Origin: Halanaerobiales bacterium
Lineage (GTDB): Bacteria; Bacillota_F; Halanaerobiia; Halanaerobiales; DTU029
Length of the DNA: 40,767 nt
Reading direction: 5' to 3'
Assembly (NCBI GenBank): GCA_016278415.1
Contig: JADQBV010000274.1
Coordinates: 1 to 40,767 of the forward strand
Shown: one piece after another, positions 26,335 to 34,852 of the stretch
Numbering within the stretch: position 1 is the stretch's first letter
Layout of the letters: every line of letters begins with the position of its first letter
Notes under the pieces: generated by a model
What the model was told of the DNA's origin: nothing
What the model saw: the letters and a program-made list of their open reading frames with translations, nothing else
The model's database searches: none
Position numbers and translations under genes: made by a program

Positions 26335-28224
26335 ATGCTTTTAAGTGTTTGTATAGTTATTAGAGATAAGGCTAGATATTTGTCAAAAACAATCAATAGT
26401 ATCAAAAATCTAGCTGATGAAATAATTTTAGTAAATCATAATTCTATAGATAATAGCGGGACTGTGGCCAATAGTTTGGGTGCTAGTGTATATTACCTTA
26501 AGGAAAGATATGATTTATGTGAAAGTAGGAATTTTGCTCGAAAGAGGGCCTCTGGTGAATGGATACTCTTTTTGGAAGCTGGCGAGGAATTACTAGATGA
26601 TTATCAACAATTACGTCCTATGTTAAAATATCAAAGACAAGATGCTTATTATCTACCAGTAACAGACTTGGATTATATAAATAAAAGAAATAATATAGAA
26701 GATGGAGAAGTTGGTAGTTTTTCCTTACCTATTCTATCTTTACGTTTATATCAAAACAAGGAAAGTTATATTTATAATAATGATAGCCACCAGAGTATCA
26801 CTAATTCGATACTTAAATCAAACGGTGAAGCATCTCTTAAAGTATTACACTTGCCAATAGTACGGAGTATTTCTTATGCTATTCTTCCTGACGAAATAAG
26901 ACCTAGAACCCTCTTTAGTCTGGAGATAGACTACGACATTCCTATAGAAGAAAGCCCATTTAAGTATTTAAAAGAGGGTATTAAAAGTTTTTGGAAGAAG
27001 GAGTATTGTCAGGCTATTAGTAAACTAGATGAGGGTTATCTTAAAGTAGAAGGTAAGTATAAACAAATAATATTACAGCATTTACTTTTAATTTTATTGG
27101 AAGACAAACAATACCAACGTGCCTATAAAGAAGTTGAAATAGGATTAAGGGAATATCCTGATTATAGTATTTTTGTTTTTTGGCAGGGATATCTTAAGTA
27201 TATACAAGGTAACTTTCAAGAAGCTATTGACACCTTTAAACAAATATTAGATAATAGTTTCATTGATAAAGATAATCAAATATTAAGTAATACAAAATTA
27301 TTGCTGGGTCTGGCTTATTTAGCAAAAGACAATAAGCAACAGTCAGAGATTTATTTAAAAGAGTTATTACAATCATATAATTCTAATAGTCTTATTATAA
27401 ATATACTTTTAGAGATTAATGGTCTAGAAATTAATAAGATATATGAGTATTTTCAATTAGATTCTCCTGGAAATAAAAAAATATTCTTTTTAGTAATTGA
27501 GTGTTTATATTCCAGAAAGGAATATAATTTAATTGAAGACCTTATTCAAAAGCAAAGTACTATTAAAGAGGATGATAATCTACTATTATATTGGCAAGGA
27601 TTATTATATTTTAAGGAAGAGCGTTATAATTCTGCCTTGAAATATTTCAAAAGAATTACACCGGATTTTTCTGATTATAAAGATGTACTTCATTTACAAT
27701 GGATACTCAATCTTAATATGCCAGGTGGTTTTGAATCCAAAAGTGTTACAAATCAAATCAAGTTATTAGGCGATAAAATAAATTGGAATTTGATAAACTC
27801 CTTTAACGAATTATATTTTTATGAGAAGGAGGTATTTTTTAAATTTGATAATTTAGTAGCAAAGTTAAAGTTTTATAATCGTGCTTTACATTTTCTTGCT
27901 TATTTAATTGAGTATGGTACTAGTAAAGCTATTATCATTATGCTGGAGATAATTGATAATCTAAAATTTAGAAGGTCGGCAGGAGACATAGGTTTATTAT
28001 TTTATACTCATGGTTATTGGGAGCAAGCCTACGAATATCTGATTAAAAGTCAGGCCTTGAAAGATATAGGGTCTTTACCAGAGCTTAGTATTATGGCTGA
28101 AGTTTGTAGAAAACTTGGTAAGGATAGTGAAGAAAGAGAGTGGAATGAAAAAGCGGAGTTATTAGATTTTTATAAAGAAATTAATGTCCATTGCAGGAAT
28201 TATGCTGTCTTTGTCGAATATTAA
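26335..28224 (+). CDS. GT2-TPR protein, glycosyltransferase-like
   Basis: A 629-residue protein made of an N-terminal GT2 domain (1-230) and a long series of TPR-like helical pairs (about 230-615; for example KQIILQHLLLILLEDKQYQRAYKEVEIGLREYPD and LLYWQGLLYFKEERYNSALKYFKRI). This architecture is common in Firmicute surface glycosylation loci. Here the typical VDTGSTD nucleotide site reads VNHNSID (33-39) and the FLDADE metal motif reads FLEAGE (79-84), so the key aspartates are replaced; the rest (CESRNFARKRASGEWILFL) is well kept. The ribosome site is AGGTGA. It is the third and last of the glycosyltransferase run, followed by the Pho-type region of the phosphate symporter. It could be an inactive, protein-binding member of the family. 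Confidence 0.85.
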   Translation: MLLSVCIVIRDKARYLSKTINSIKNLADEIILVNHNSIDNSGTVANSLGASVYYLKERYDLCESRNFARKRASGEWILFLEAGEELLDDYQQLRPMLKYQRQDAYYLPVTDLDYINKRNNIEDGEVGSFSLPILSLRLYQNKESYIYNNDSHQSITNSILKSNGEASLKVLHLPIVRSISYAILPDEIRPRTLFSLEIDYDIPIEESPFKYLKEGIKSFWKKEYCQAISKLDEGYLKVEGKYKQIILQHLLLILLEDKQYQRAYKEVEIGLREYPDYSIFVFWQGYLKYIQGNFQEAIDTFKQILDNSFIDKDNQILSNTKLLLGLAYLAKDNKQQSEIYLKELLQSYNSNSLIINILLEINGLEINKIYEYFQLDSPGNKKIFFLVIECLYSRKEYNLIEDLIQKQSTIKEDDNLLLYWQGLLYFKEERYNSALKYFKRITPDFSDYKDVLHLQWILNLNMPGGFESKSVTNQIKLLGDKINWNLINSFNELYFYEKEVFFKFDNLVAKLKFYNRALHFLAYLIEYGTSKAIIIMLEIIDNLKFRRSAGDIGLLFYTHGYWEQAYEYLIKSQALKDIGSLPELSIMAEVCRKLGKDSEEREWNEKAELLDFYKEINVHCRNYAVFVEY

Positions 28225-28232
28225 CAAAGGCT

Positions 28233-28302
28233 GTAACAAATATTTAACAGTATCTTTGTTTAATTTACCTAATGTTAACATTTGTATTAAAATGTTAACA
28301 TT
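28233..28302 (+). promoter_or_regulatory. Pho-box-like region ahead of the Na/Pi symporter
   Basis: Five TTAACA-like words occur: GTAACA 28233, TTAACA 28244, TTTACC 28264, TTAACA 28275 and TTAACA 28295, spaced 11, 20, 11 and 20 bases. The last two lie in identical 12-bp palindromes AATGTTAACATT (28271-28282 and 28291-28302), exactly two helical turns apart. PhoP control is likely from the words and the genes, though the geometry differs from the pstS and phoA arrays. A possible TTGTGT-17-TATTTA promoter follows (28307-28335). Confidence 0.6.
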
Positions 28303-28376
28303 AGTATTGTGTTAGGGTACTTATTTAGGTATTTATTATTATTTATACTTTTATTAAACTAATGGGGGCGATATTT

Positions 28377-30032
28377 TTGTCAATGGAGATGGTATTTGGT
28401 CTGTTAGGTGGGCTGGGCTTATTTATATATGGTATGAAGCAAATGAGCGAAGGCTTGCAGAAAGCTGCTGGTAAAAGATTGAAACGTTTACTGGGAATGT
28501 TAACTACTAATCGTTTTGCAGGATTGGCTGTAGGTACAGCTGTTACAGCAGTTATCCAAAGTAGTAGTGCTACTACAGTAATGGTAGTAGGATTTGTAAA
28601 TGCTGGGTTAATGACATTAGCACAGTCAATTGGTGTTATTATGGGGGCTAATATTGGTACAACCATAACAGCCCAGTTAATTGCTTTTAAATTGAGTCAT
28701 TATTCATTACATGCAATAGCCATTGGGGCTGCTTTATACTTATTTAGTAAAAGTGATAGAACTAAACAGTTAGGACAAATAGTACTGGGCTTTGGTATTT
28801 TATTCCTTGGTATGTCGATAATGAAAGATACTATGGAACCCTTAAAGAATTCTCAAGCTTTCGTTGATATGATGCAGAGGTTTGGTGGTTCGCCAATATT
28901 AGGATTATTAATTGGGACAGCACTGACAATAGTTTTACAGAGTAGTAGCGCTAGTATAGGTATTATATTGAGCTTACTTTCAGTTGGTATTATAGATTTC
29001 TGGGCCGCAGTTCCATTTTTACTTGGGGGGAATATAGGGACAACCATTACGGCTATATTATCAAGTATTGGTGCAAATAAAACAGCTAAACAGGCTGCAG
29101 CTGCTCATTTTATCTTTAATTTTATAGGTGCAGGTATTGTAATTTCCTTGTTCTATATAATTCCTAATTTTGCAGACCGGATATATGATGTTGTGTATTA
29201 TTTGACTGAAGGTATTCTCGGTACAGAACCTTCTGCCGAAAGATTGTTGGCTAATACCCACACCATGTTTAACATTATTAATACTATGATATGGATTCCT
29301 TTTGTTGGTCTAATAGTATTAATAGTTAAGAAAATGGTACCAGGTGAAGAAATTACTATTAAACGTGGACTTAGTTTCCTTGATGAGCGTATGTTAGAAA
29401 CCCCTGGTTTTGCTATTGACCAGCTAAAAGCAGAGGTCTTAAGGATGTATGATATAGCCGGAGAGATGGTTGATGAGACTGCTAAAACATTTAAAGACTA
29501 CGATTTGGATATAGTAAAATCTGTTGAACATAAAGAAGATGTTATTAATGAACTGGAAGAGGAATTAGTAACTTTCTTAACTAAATTCCCACGACAGTCG
29601 ATGACTGAAGAAGATGTCAAAGCAGTGGATATGTATTATGCAATGATCGATGATATAGAGAGTCTTGCTGATGATACTCAGGATATTGTTGAATTAGCCA
29701 GATATAAGAAAGAAAATAAAATCAAATTTTCTGAAGAGGCCTGGAATACCTTTAACGAAAGTTTTGCCAATATAAATCATATGATGGAAGATACCAGGTC
29801 TATAATTGAAGTTATCGATGAGAAACTGGCAAAGAAAGTATTAAAAGGTGAAGAAAGAATGGACAGGTATCAAATTGAAAGTCGTAATGGACATATGGAG
29901 AGACTTGGTATGGGTATTTGTGACCCTAATGCAGGTATTGTTTATCTGGAAGTTATGGATAATCTAGAACATATTAGTGATCAGTTGGCAGATATTACAC
30001 ATAGTATTCTTGAGGCACATGATAGGAAATAG
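28377..30032 (+). CDS. Na+/phosphate symporter with C-terminal PhoU-like domain
   Basis: Na/Pi-cotransporter family (NptA/YjbB type), a membrane protein importing or exporting inorganic phosphate with sodium. The two inverted transport repeats each carry the QSSSA signature (VIQSSSATTVMVVGFVNAG near the N-terminus and VLQSSSASIGIILSLLSVG), and GANIGTTITA and GGNIGTTITA follow them. From about residue 350 a soluble helical PhoU-like domain extends to the end (MYDIAGEMVDETAKTFKDYD; ADDTQDIVELARYKKENK). I start at TTG 28377, six bases after GGGGGCG; ATG 28362 lies within that ribosome site, and ATG 28383 or 28389 are alternatives. About 550 aa is normal. The Pho-box-like region upstream and the terminator at 30061 make it a single-gene phosphate-regulated unit. 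Confidence 0.92.
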   Translation: MSMEMVFGLLGGLGLFIYGMKQMSEGLQKAAGKRLKRLLGMLTTNRFAGLAVGTAVTAVIQSSSATTVMVVGFVNAGLMTLAQSIGVIMGANIGTTITAQLIAFKLSHYSLHAIAIGAALYLFSKSDRTKQLGQIVLGFGILFLGMSIMKDTMEPLKNSQAFVDMMQRFGGSPILGLLIGTALTIVLQSSSASIGIILSLLSVGIIDFWAAVPFLLGGNIGTTITAILSSIGANKTAKQAAAAHFIFNFIGAGIVISLFYIIPNFADRIYDVVYYLTEGILGTEPSAERLLANTHTMFNIINTMIWIPFVGLIVLIVKKMVPGEEITIKRGLSFLDERMLETPGFAIDQLKAEVLRMYDIAGEMVDETAKTFKDYDLDIVKSVEHKEDVINELEEELVTFLTKFPRQSMTEEDVKAVDMYYAMIDDIESLADDTQDIVELARYKKENKIKFSEEAWNTFNESFANINHMMEDTRSIIEVIDEKLAKKVLKGEERMDRYQIESRNGHMERLGMGICDPNAGIVYLEVMDNLEHISDQLADITHSILEAHDRK

Positions 30033-30060
30033 AATAAATTTAAATATTTAAATATAATTA

Positions 30061-30087
30061 GACTCCTTTCCTAAGGAGTCTTTTTTT
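30061..30087 (+). terminator. Rho-independent terminator after the phosphate symporter
   Basis: GACTCCT and AGGAGTC form a perfect 7-bp stem around TTCCTA, followed by seven T. Confidence 0.93.
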
Positions 30088-30132
30088 GTTATAATGAAGA
30101 AAAATTCACCTAAATCTTATTGTGTTTAAATA

Positions 30133-30161
30133 TTGCTATTAAGTTTTTTTGCCTATATTAG
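30133..30161 (+). promoter_or_regulatory. Candidate phoP promoter
   Basis: TTGCTA (30133-30138), 17-base spacer, TATTAG (30156-30161), ending 31 bases ahead of the phoP start. The match is moderate. No ordered Pho-box array is visible here, unlike at pstS and phoA. Confidence 0.35.
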
Positions 30162-30192
30162 CATGCTTATTAATAAACAATGGGGGGTTAAG

Positions 30193-30882
30193 ATGAAGAA
30201 AATACTGGTTATTGATGATGAAGAAAATATTAGGGAGCTTATTAAATTTAATCTTGAAACAGCAGGGTTTATGGTTGAGTTGGCGGCAGATGGTCAGTTA
30301 GGGTTGGACAAGCTGGATAGTACAATTGATCTTATTGTTTTAGATTTGATGTTACCTGTTTTTGATGGTTTAACTTTATGTCGTAAAATCAGAAGTGATG
30401 ATCAATTTAAGGATATACCTATTATAATGCTGACTGCACGCGGGGAAGAGGTTGATAAAATACTGGGTTTAGAGATGGGAGCAGATGATTATCTAACTAA
30501 GCCCTTTAGTCCTCGGGAGCTAATCGCCAGGATTAAAGCCATATTTAGAAGAGTATCATCTAATAATGAACATAGTAACAAAGAAGAGAAGTCTATAATT
30601 TCTCGAGGGGATATTGAAATAAATATTTTAAGTCATGAAGCTAAAAAGGCTGGGGATTTGCTGGACTTAACCCCTAAAGAATATGATTTATTAAGATTAC
30701 TCTTGCTAAATGAGGGTAAGGTATTGACTAGGGATATTTTATTACAGAAAATATGGGGTTATGAGTATGCTGGTGATACACGTACAGTTGATGTACATAT
30801 CAGGAGATTAAGAAAAAAAATAGGTGAGGGTTATATTACAACTGTAAGAGGGGTGGGTTATAAGATTGCTAAATTGGAATAG
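30193..30882 (+). CDS. phoP: Phosphate regulon response regulator PhoP/PhoB type
   Basis: OmpR/PhoB-family activator, 229 aa. The receiver domain has D8/D9 (VIDDE), phospho-acceptor D51 in LIVLDLMLP, T81 in MLTARGEE and K103 in LTKPFSP. The winged-helix output domain runs from about residue 130 (LTPKEYDLLRLLLLNEGKVLTRDILLQKIWGYEY; DTRTVDVHIRRLRKKIG; TVRGVGYK). I start at ATG 30193 behind GGGGGG; an in-frame upstream TTG would add 20 residues not found in this family. It overlaps phoR by 17 bases. The phosphate genes around it, and the TTAACA arrays it would bind, support PhoP rather than a WalR/YycF assignment. Confidence 0.9.
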   Translation: MKKILVIDDEENIRELIKFNLETAGFMVELAADGQLGLDKLDSTIDLIVLDLMLPVFDGLTLCRKIRSDDQFKDIPIIMLTARGEEVDKILGLEMGADDYLTKPFSPRELIARIKAIFRRVSSNNEHSNKEEKSIISRGDIEINILSHEAKKAGDLLDLTPKEYDLLRLLLLNEGKVLTRDILLQKIWGYEYAGDTRTVDVHIRRLRKKIGEGYITTVRGVGYKIAKLE

Positions 30883-32650
30883 ATATAGTTTGAGGAAACA
30901 GCTTGTACTGCTATTTATAATTGTCCAAGTAGTATTATTGATAGGTTTAATGTTCTATTATAATTATAGTCAACGACAAGCATACCTGGATCAATTAAAG
31001 AATAGCCTTTATTATCAAGCTAATCTGATAGATGCCTTTGAAATTACAAATATAAATGAAATACCATCTAAAATTACTGACAAGTGGGCAAGTAAAATGT
31101 CTAAAGAAATAGATAAGAGAATTACTATTGTAGATAAAAATGGTATTGTTTTTGCTGACTCGGATCATAACATAGATAAGATGGATAACCACATAGACCG
31201 CCCTGAGATACAGGCTATTCTTGCAGGTGCAAGTATAGGGACTTCAATACGCCAAAGTGATACATTGAAAATAGATATGTATTATTTAGCGATACCTATA
31301 ATTAAAGATGGAACGCTAATTGGTTTTATAAGACTAAGCAAATCACTTGAAGAAATAAATCAAACTATCAGTGGAAATATAAAAAGCAATTTACTTTTTT
31401 TCTTCTTCATGCTTTTGTTGACATTATTATTGGTCTGGAAATTTACTAATGACATAGTGAATCCCTTAAGTCAGATTACAAGAATTGCTGACAATCTGGC
31501 CAAAGGAAATTTTAAAGATAGAATCATGATTAAAGAATATAATAATGAGATAGGGACATTGGCCAGGGTTTTTAATAATATGGCAACACAGTTAGAGGGT
31601 AAAATTAATCAAATATCCGAAGAAAAAAATAGGGCGGAAGCTATATTAACAAGTATGGTAGATGGGCTAATAGCGACTGATGCTAACATGCAAATAAGAT
31701 TAATTAATCCTGCAGCAAAAAAAATATTTGATCTTAAAGATTATAAAATTAAGGGAAATAGAGTTATTGAAGTCTTTCGTCATCATGAGATCGAATATAA
31801 GTTGGAAAAAGCAATGAAAGGGAATGAAATACTAAGTCAAGAGATAGTGATTCAAAAAGAAGAAAGCAAGACACTTAAGTGTAATTTTGCTCCAATTAAT
31901 AATAACCAGGGTGTGGTAATTGGCGGCATAGTTGTCTTTAGTGATATAACAGAATTAAGAAAACTAGAGCAGATGAGAAAAGAGTTTGTGGCTAATGTCT
32001 CCCATGAACTAAGGACACCGCTAACTTCCGTTATTGGTTATGTGGATACCATATTGGAAAATGAAATTCAAGACCAAAGTACAATTGAACGGTTTTTAAA
32101 TATTATTAAGAAGGAAGCAGATAGACTAGCATTACTAATTAAGGACTTATTGGACTTATCAAAGTTAGAAAGCAAAAATAAATATGTCCTAAGACCCGGT
32201 ACACTTAGTGATGTAATTGATAAGAGTGTTTCCATTCTAAGCGAGAAAGCAGAAAATAAAGATATAGAAATAAAAGTGGAAATTTCAAGTGAAGGTATGG
32301 TTTATTTCATTCCTGAACAAATAGAACAGGTTTTTATTAATCTGATAGATAATGCTATTAAATATACACTAGAGGGGGGACGGGTGGTAATTAGAGTCTA
32401 TCCGCGCTATGATAAAGTTGTTGTTGAGGTTAGTGATAATGGCATAGGTATATCTAAAGGCGAGCAGGAAAGAATATTTGAGAGATTCTACCGGGTAGAT
32501 AAGACTAGGGCACGGTCTTTGGGTGGCACAGGTATTGGACTCTCTATTGTAAAACATGTAATCCAAAATCACAAAAACAAGATAGAGATAGAAAGCCAGC
32601 CAGGTAAAGGCTCTACCTTTCGTTTTTATTTGGATAAAGTTAAACCTTAA
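30866..32650 (+). CDS. phoR: Phosphate regulon sensor kinase PhoR
   Basis: Membrane histidine kinase, 594 aa, partner of PhoP. Order of parts: TM1 (about 12-32), extracytoplasmic sensor (33-173), TM2 (175-193), HAMP (192-246, VNPLSQITRIADNLAKGNF), PAS (255-365, AILTSMVDGLIATDANMQIRLINPA), HisKA with H380 in NVSHELRTPLTSVIGY, and HATPase with the N box (QVFINLIDNAIKYT), G1 (SDNGIGI) and G2 (GGTGIGLSIVKHV). This is the Bacillus PhoR architecture. The start is TTG 30866, with GAGGGGTGGG upstream inside phoP, so translation is coupled. The strong terminator at 32677 ends the phoPR unit. Confidence 0.92.
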   Translation: MLNWNRYSLRKQLVLLFIIVQVVLLIGLMFYYNYSQRQAYLDQLKNSLYYQANLIDAFEITNINEIPSKITDKWASKMSKEIDKRITIVDKNGIVFADSDHNIDKMDNHIDRPEIQAILAGASIGTSIRQSDTLKIDMYYLAIPIIKDGTLIGFIRLSKSLEEINQTISGNIKSNLLFFFFMLLLTLLLVWKFTNDIVNPLSQITRIADNLAKGNFKDRIMIKEYNNEIGTLARVFNNMATQLEGKINQISEEKNRAEAILTSMVDGLIATDANMQIRLINPAAKKIFDLKDYKIKGNRVIEVFRHHEIEYKLEKAMKGNEILSQEIVIQKEESKTLKCNFAPINNNQGVVIGGIVVFSDITELRKLEQMRKEFVANVSHELRTPLTSVIGYVDTILENEIQDQSTIERFLNIIKKEADRLALLIKDLLDLSKLESKNKYVLRPGTLSDVIDKSVSILSEKAENKDIEIKVEISSEGMVYFIPEQIEQVFINLIDNAIKYTLEGGRVVIRVYPRYDKVVVEVSDNGIGISKGEQERIFERFYRVDKTRARSLGGTGIGLSIVKHVIQNHKNKIEIESQPGKGSTFRFYLDKVKP

Positions 32651-32676
32651 ATTTTAAATAGATAGTGCTATAAGCT

Positions 32677-32722
32677 AAAAGATATCTTCTTCCTAAAAAT
32701 TAGGAAGAAGATGTCTTTTTTT
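32677..32722 (+). terminator. Rho-independent terminator after phoPR
   Basis: GATATCTTCTTCCTA (32681-32695) pairs with TAGGAAGAAGATGTC (32701-32715), one G-U pair, then seven T. It lies directly before the pstS Pho-box array. Confidence 0.94.
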
Positions 32723-32723
32723 G

Positions 32724-32810
32724 TTAACATTTTGTTTACTTAATAGTAATCCTTTGGTAACAATACATTAATTTTAATGTAACATAGCTGTGTTATTCTT
32801 TGTATATACT
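32724..32810 (+). promoter_or_regulatory. pstS promoter with six-repeat PhoP box array
   Basis: Hexamers in strict 11-base steps: TTAACA 32724, TTTACT 32735, GTAATC 32746, GTAACA 32757, TTAATT 32768, GTAACA 32779, and a degenerate GTGTTA at 32790. The last in-phase position ends 9 bases ahead of the -10 TATACT (32805-32810). Bacillus PhoP binds TT(A/T/C)A(C/T)A repeats with 5-base gaps, exactly this layout. No good -35 is present, as expected for an activator-dependent promoter. Confidence 0.88.
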
Positions 32811-32845
32811 TAAAAAATATAAGAATATGAGAGGGGATTAAATTA

Positions 32846-33745
32846 ATGTTAAAAAGAAATTTCATTTTGTCTTTAGTGGTTGTCTTTACATTAGTTTTTA
32901 CATTTGGAGTATTGGCAGAAGAGCTGGAAGGCACTATCAAGATTGATGGTTCAAGTACAGTTTATCCAATAACACAGGCTATGGCTGAGGAATTTTCTTA
33001 TGAAAATCCTCGTGTAAGAGTTACTGTTGGTGTCTCTGGTACAGGTGGAGGTATGGAAAAGTTTACTATAGGTGAAACAGATATAAGTAATGCTTCTAGG
33101 CCAATTAAAGATAGTGAAGCAGCTATAGCCGAAGAAAATGGCATTGAATTTACTAAATTTGTAGTTGCCTATGATGGTATTACTGTTGTTGTTAATCCAG
33201 AGAATGATTGGGCTAGTAACTTGACAGTTGATGAATTGAAAAAAATATGGGAGCCAAACAGTTCTGTTGAGACATGGAGTGATGTACGTCCAGAATGGCC
33301 AGATGAAGAGATAGCTCTTTATGGGCCTGGTTCTGACTCAGGGACTTTTGATTACTTTACTGAAGCTATAGTTGGAGAAAGTGGACATAGTCGTGCTGAT
33401 TATACAGCAAGTGAAGATGATAATGTTTTAGTACAGGGAATAGCAGGAAACAAATATGCCTTAGGTTATTTTGGATATGCTTATTATATAGAAAATAAAG
33501 ATTTACTAAATTCTGTTGCAGTTGATTGGGTATTGCCAGCAAGTCAGACTATTGAAAATGGTAAATATTCTCCTCTAGCTAGGCCAATATTCATCTATGT
33601 AAATAATGATGTAGTAAAAAGACCTGAAGTAGAAGCATTCTTACGTTTCTATTTTGAGAAAGCCCAGGAGATAGTTCCTTCTACCGGTTATGTAGCTCTA
33701 TCTTCTTATGAAAAACAACTTGATAAAGTAGATGAACTGAAGTAA
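32846..33745 (+). CDS. pstS: Phosphate ABC transporter substrate-binding protein
   Basis: Captures inorganic phosphate outside the cytoplasmic membrane and delivers it to PstCA. Residues 1-24 form a signal peptide with a cut after VLA (VLAEELEG). There is no lipobox cysteine, so the mature protein should be free in a periplasm, unlike PstS of monoderm Firmicutes. Phosphate-binding loops are clear: [10 protein letters not shown] (34-43), [10 protein letters not shown] and [12 protein letters not shown]. 299 aa is usual. The ribosome site is GAGAGGGG. It is the first gene behind the PhoP array. A perfect hairpin separates it from pstC and probably lets pstS be made in excess. Confidence 0.95.
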   Translation: MLKRNFILSLVVVFTLVFTFGVLAEELEGTIKIDGSSTVYPITQAMAEEFSYENPRVRVTVGVSGTGGGMEKFTIGETDISNASRPIKDSEAAIAEENGIEFTKFVVAYDGITVVVNPENDWASNLTVDELKKIWEPNSSVETWSDVRPEWPDEEIALYGPGSDSGTFDYFTEAIVGESGHSRADYTASEDDNVLVQGIAGNKYALGYFGYAYYIENKDLLNSVAVDWVLPASQTIENGKYSPLARPIFIYVNNDVVKRPEVEAFLRFYFEKAQEIVPSTGYVALSSYEKQLDKVDELK

Positions 33746-33793
33746 GTTGAGATTATATATGGCAAAATTGAGTTAATATAAGATTAGGATACT

Positions 33794-33818
33794 AGTGGAA
33801 GGGGATCCCCCTTCCACT
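33794..33818 (+). other. Perfect 11-bp hairpin between pstS and pstC
   Basis: AGTGGAAGGGG (33794-33804) and CCCCTTCCACT (33808-33818) form a GC-rich stem with a 3-base loop and no T run. Such hairpins at the end of binding-protein genes protect the upstream message from 3' exonucleases and limit read-through. It would raise PstS over PstC/PstA. Confidence 0.7.
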
Positions 33819-33865
33819 ATCTTAAAAAACAGCAGGACATAGATGTTATAATTGGGGTGATTGGA

Positions 33866-34852
33866 ATGAAAACAAGCATCATGGATACGGAAGAACAAAA
33901 AAATAAAAGAAGTATTTTTACGAAAATCTTCTATCATTTATTTGATGAAAAAATAAGGTATATGAGCTCAGGAGAAAATAAAAATATTTGGGTTAACTAT
34001 CTTTTGATATTGGCTACTGCTATAACTATCTTCACTACATTAGGTGTCATATATATATTGTTATCAGAATCATATCATTTCTTTAAAGAAATATCTTTTA
34101 TTGATTTTTTTACAGGAACAATCTGGAACCCGCTTATTGAACCTAATACAGCATATGGTGTTATCCCCTTGGTAGCCGGAACATTAATGATTACTCTAGG
34201 GGCAGCCCTTATTGCTATACCAATTGGATTAGGTAGTGCTATCTACCTGACTGAATATGCTTCGCCAAGATTTAGAAAAATTGTAAAACCTGTCATGGAA
34301 ATATTAGCTGGTGTTCCGACAGTTGTTTATGGTTATTTTGCCTTAACTTTTATTACTCCACAAATTTTAAAGCCAATATTCCCAGAAATTAAAACATTTA
34401 ATGCTCTAAGTGCTAGTATTGCTGTAGGCATAATGATTTTACCGATGGTAGTATCATTAAGTGAAGATGCAATAAATGCAGTTCCTAGTAAAATTAGATT
34501 AGCTGCCTATGCTATGGGTTCAACTAGATTCGAAGTGGCTACAAGGGTGATGGTACCAGCGGCCCTATCTGGAATAGGTTCTTCTTTTATATTGGCTATG
34601 TCACGGGCAATAGGTGAGACAATGATTGTAGCAGTTGCAGCTGGAATGCGTCCCCAATTAACTGCAAGTTTTCTAAAGCCTATTCAGACTATGACAGGAT
34701 ATATTGTACAGGTTAGTCTTGGTGATACACCAGTAGGTTCTCTCGATTATTACACAATTTTTGCAGTAGGCTTATTATTATTCCTAATGACTCTATCCTT
34801 GAATATAATAAGTTATTTCATATTAAAGAGATATCGGGAGGTGTATCAATAG
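33866..34852 (+). CDS. pstC: Phosphate ABC transporter permease PstC
   Basis: Inner-membrane half of the phosphate channel. After a cytoplasmic N-terminal stretch of about 45 charged residues come about six membrane segments (first [20 protein letters not shown]). The BPD_transp_1 domain contains [30 protein letters not shown] and the EAA-type loop [45 protein letters not shown] that docks on the ATPase. Start placed at ATG 33866, five bases after GGGGTGA; GTG 33857 is possible. The long N-terminal extension is slightly unusual. Its stop shares one base with the pstA start. Confidence 0.93.
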   Translation: MKTSIMDTEEQKNKRSIFTKIFYHLFDEKIRYMSSGENKNIWVNYLLILATAITIFTTLGVIYILLSESYHFFKEISFIDFFTGTIWNPLIEPNTAYGVIPLVAGTLMITLGAALIAIPIGLGSAIYLTEYASPRFRKIVKPVMEILAGVPTVVYGYFALTFITPQILKPIFPEIKTFNALSASIAVGIMILPMVVSLSEDAINAVPSKIRLAAYAMGSTRFEVATRVMVPAALSGIGSSFILAMSRAIGETMIVAVAAGMRPQLTASFLKPIQTMTGYIVQVSLGDTPVGSLDYYTIFAVGLLLFLMTLSLNIISYFILKRYREVYQ

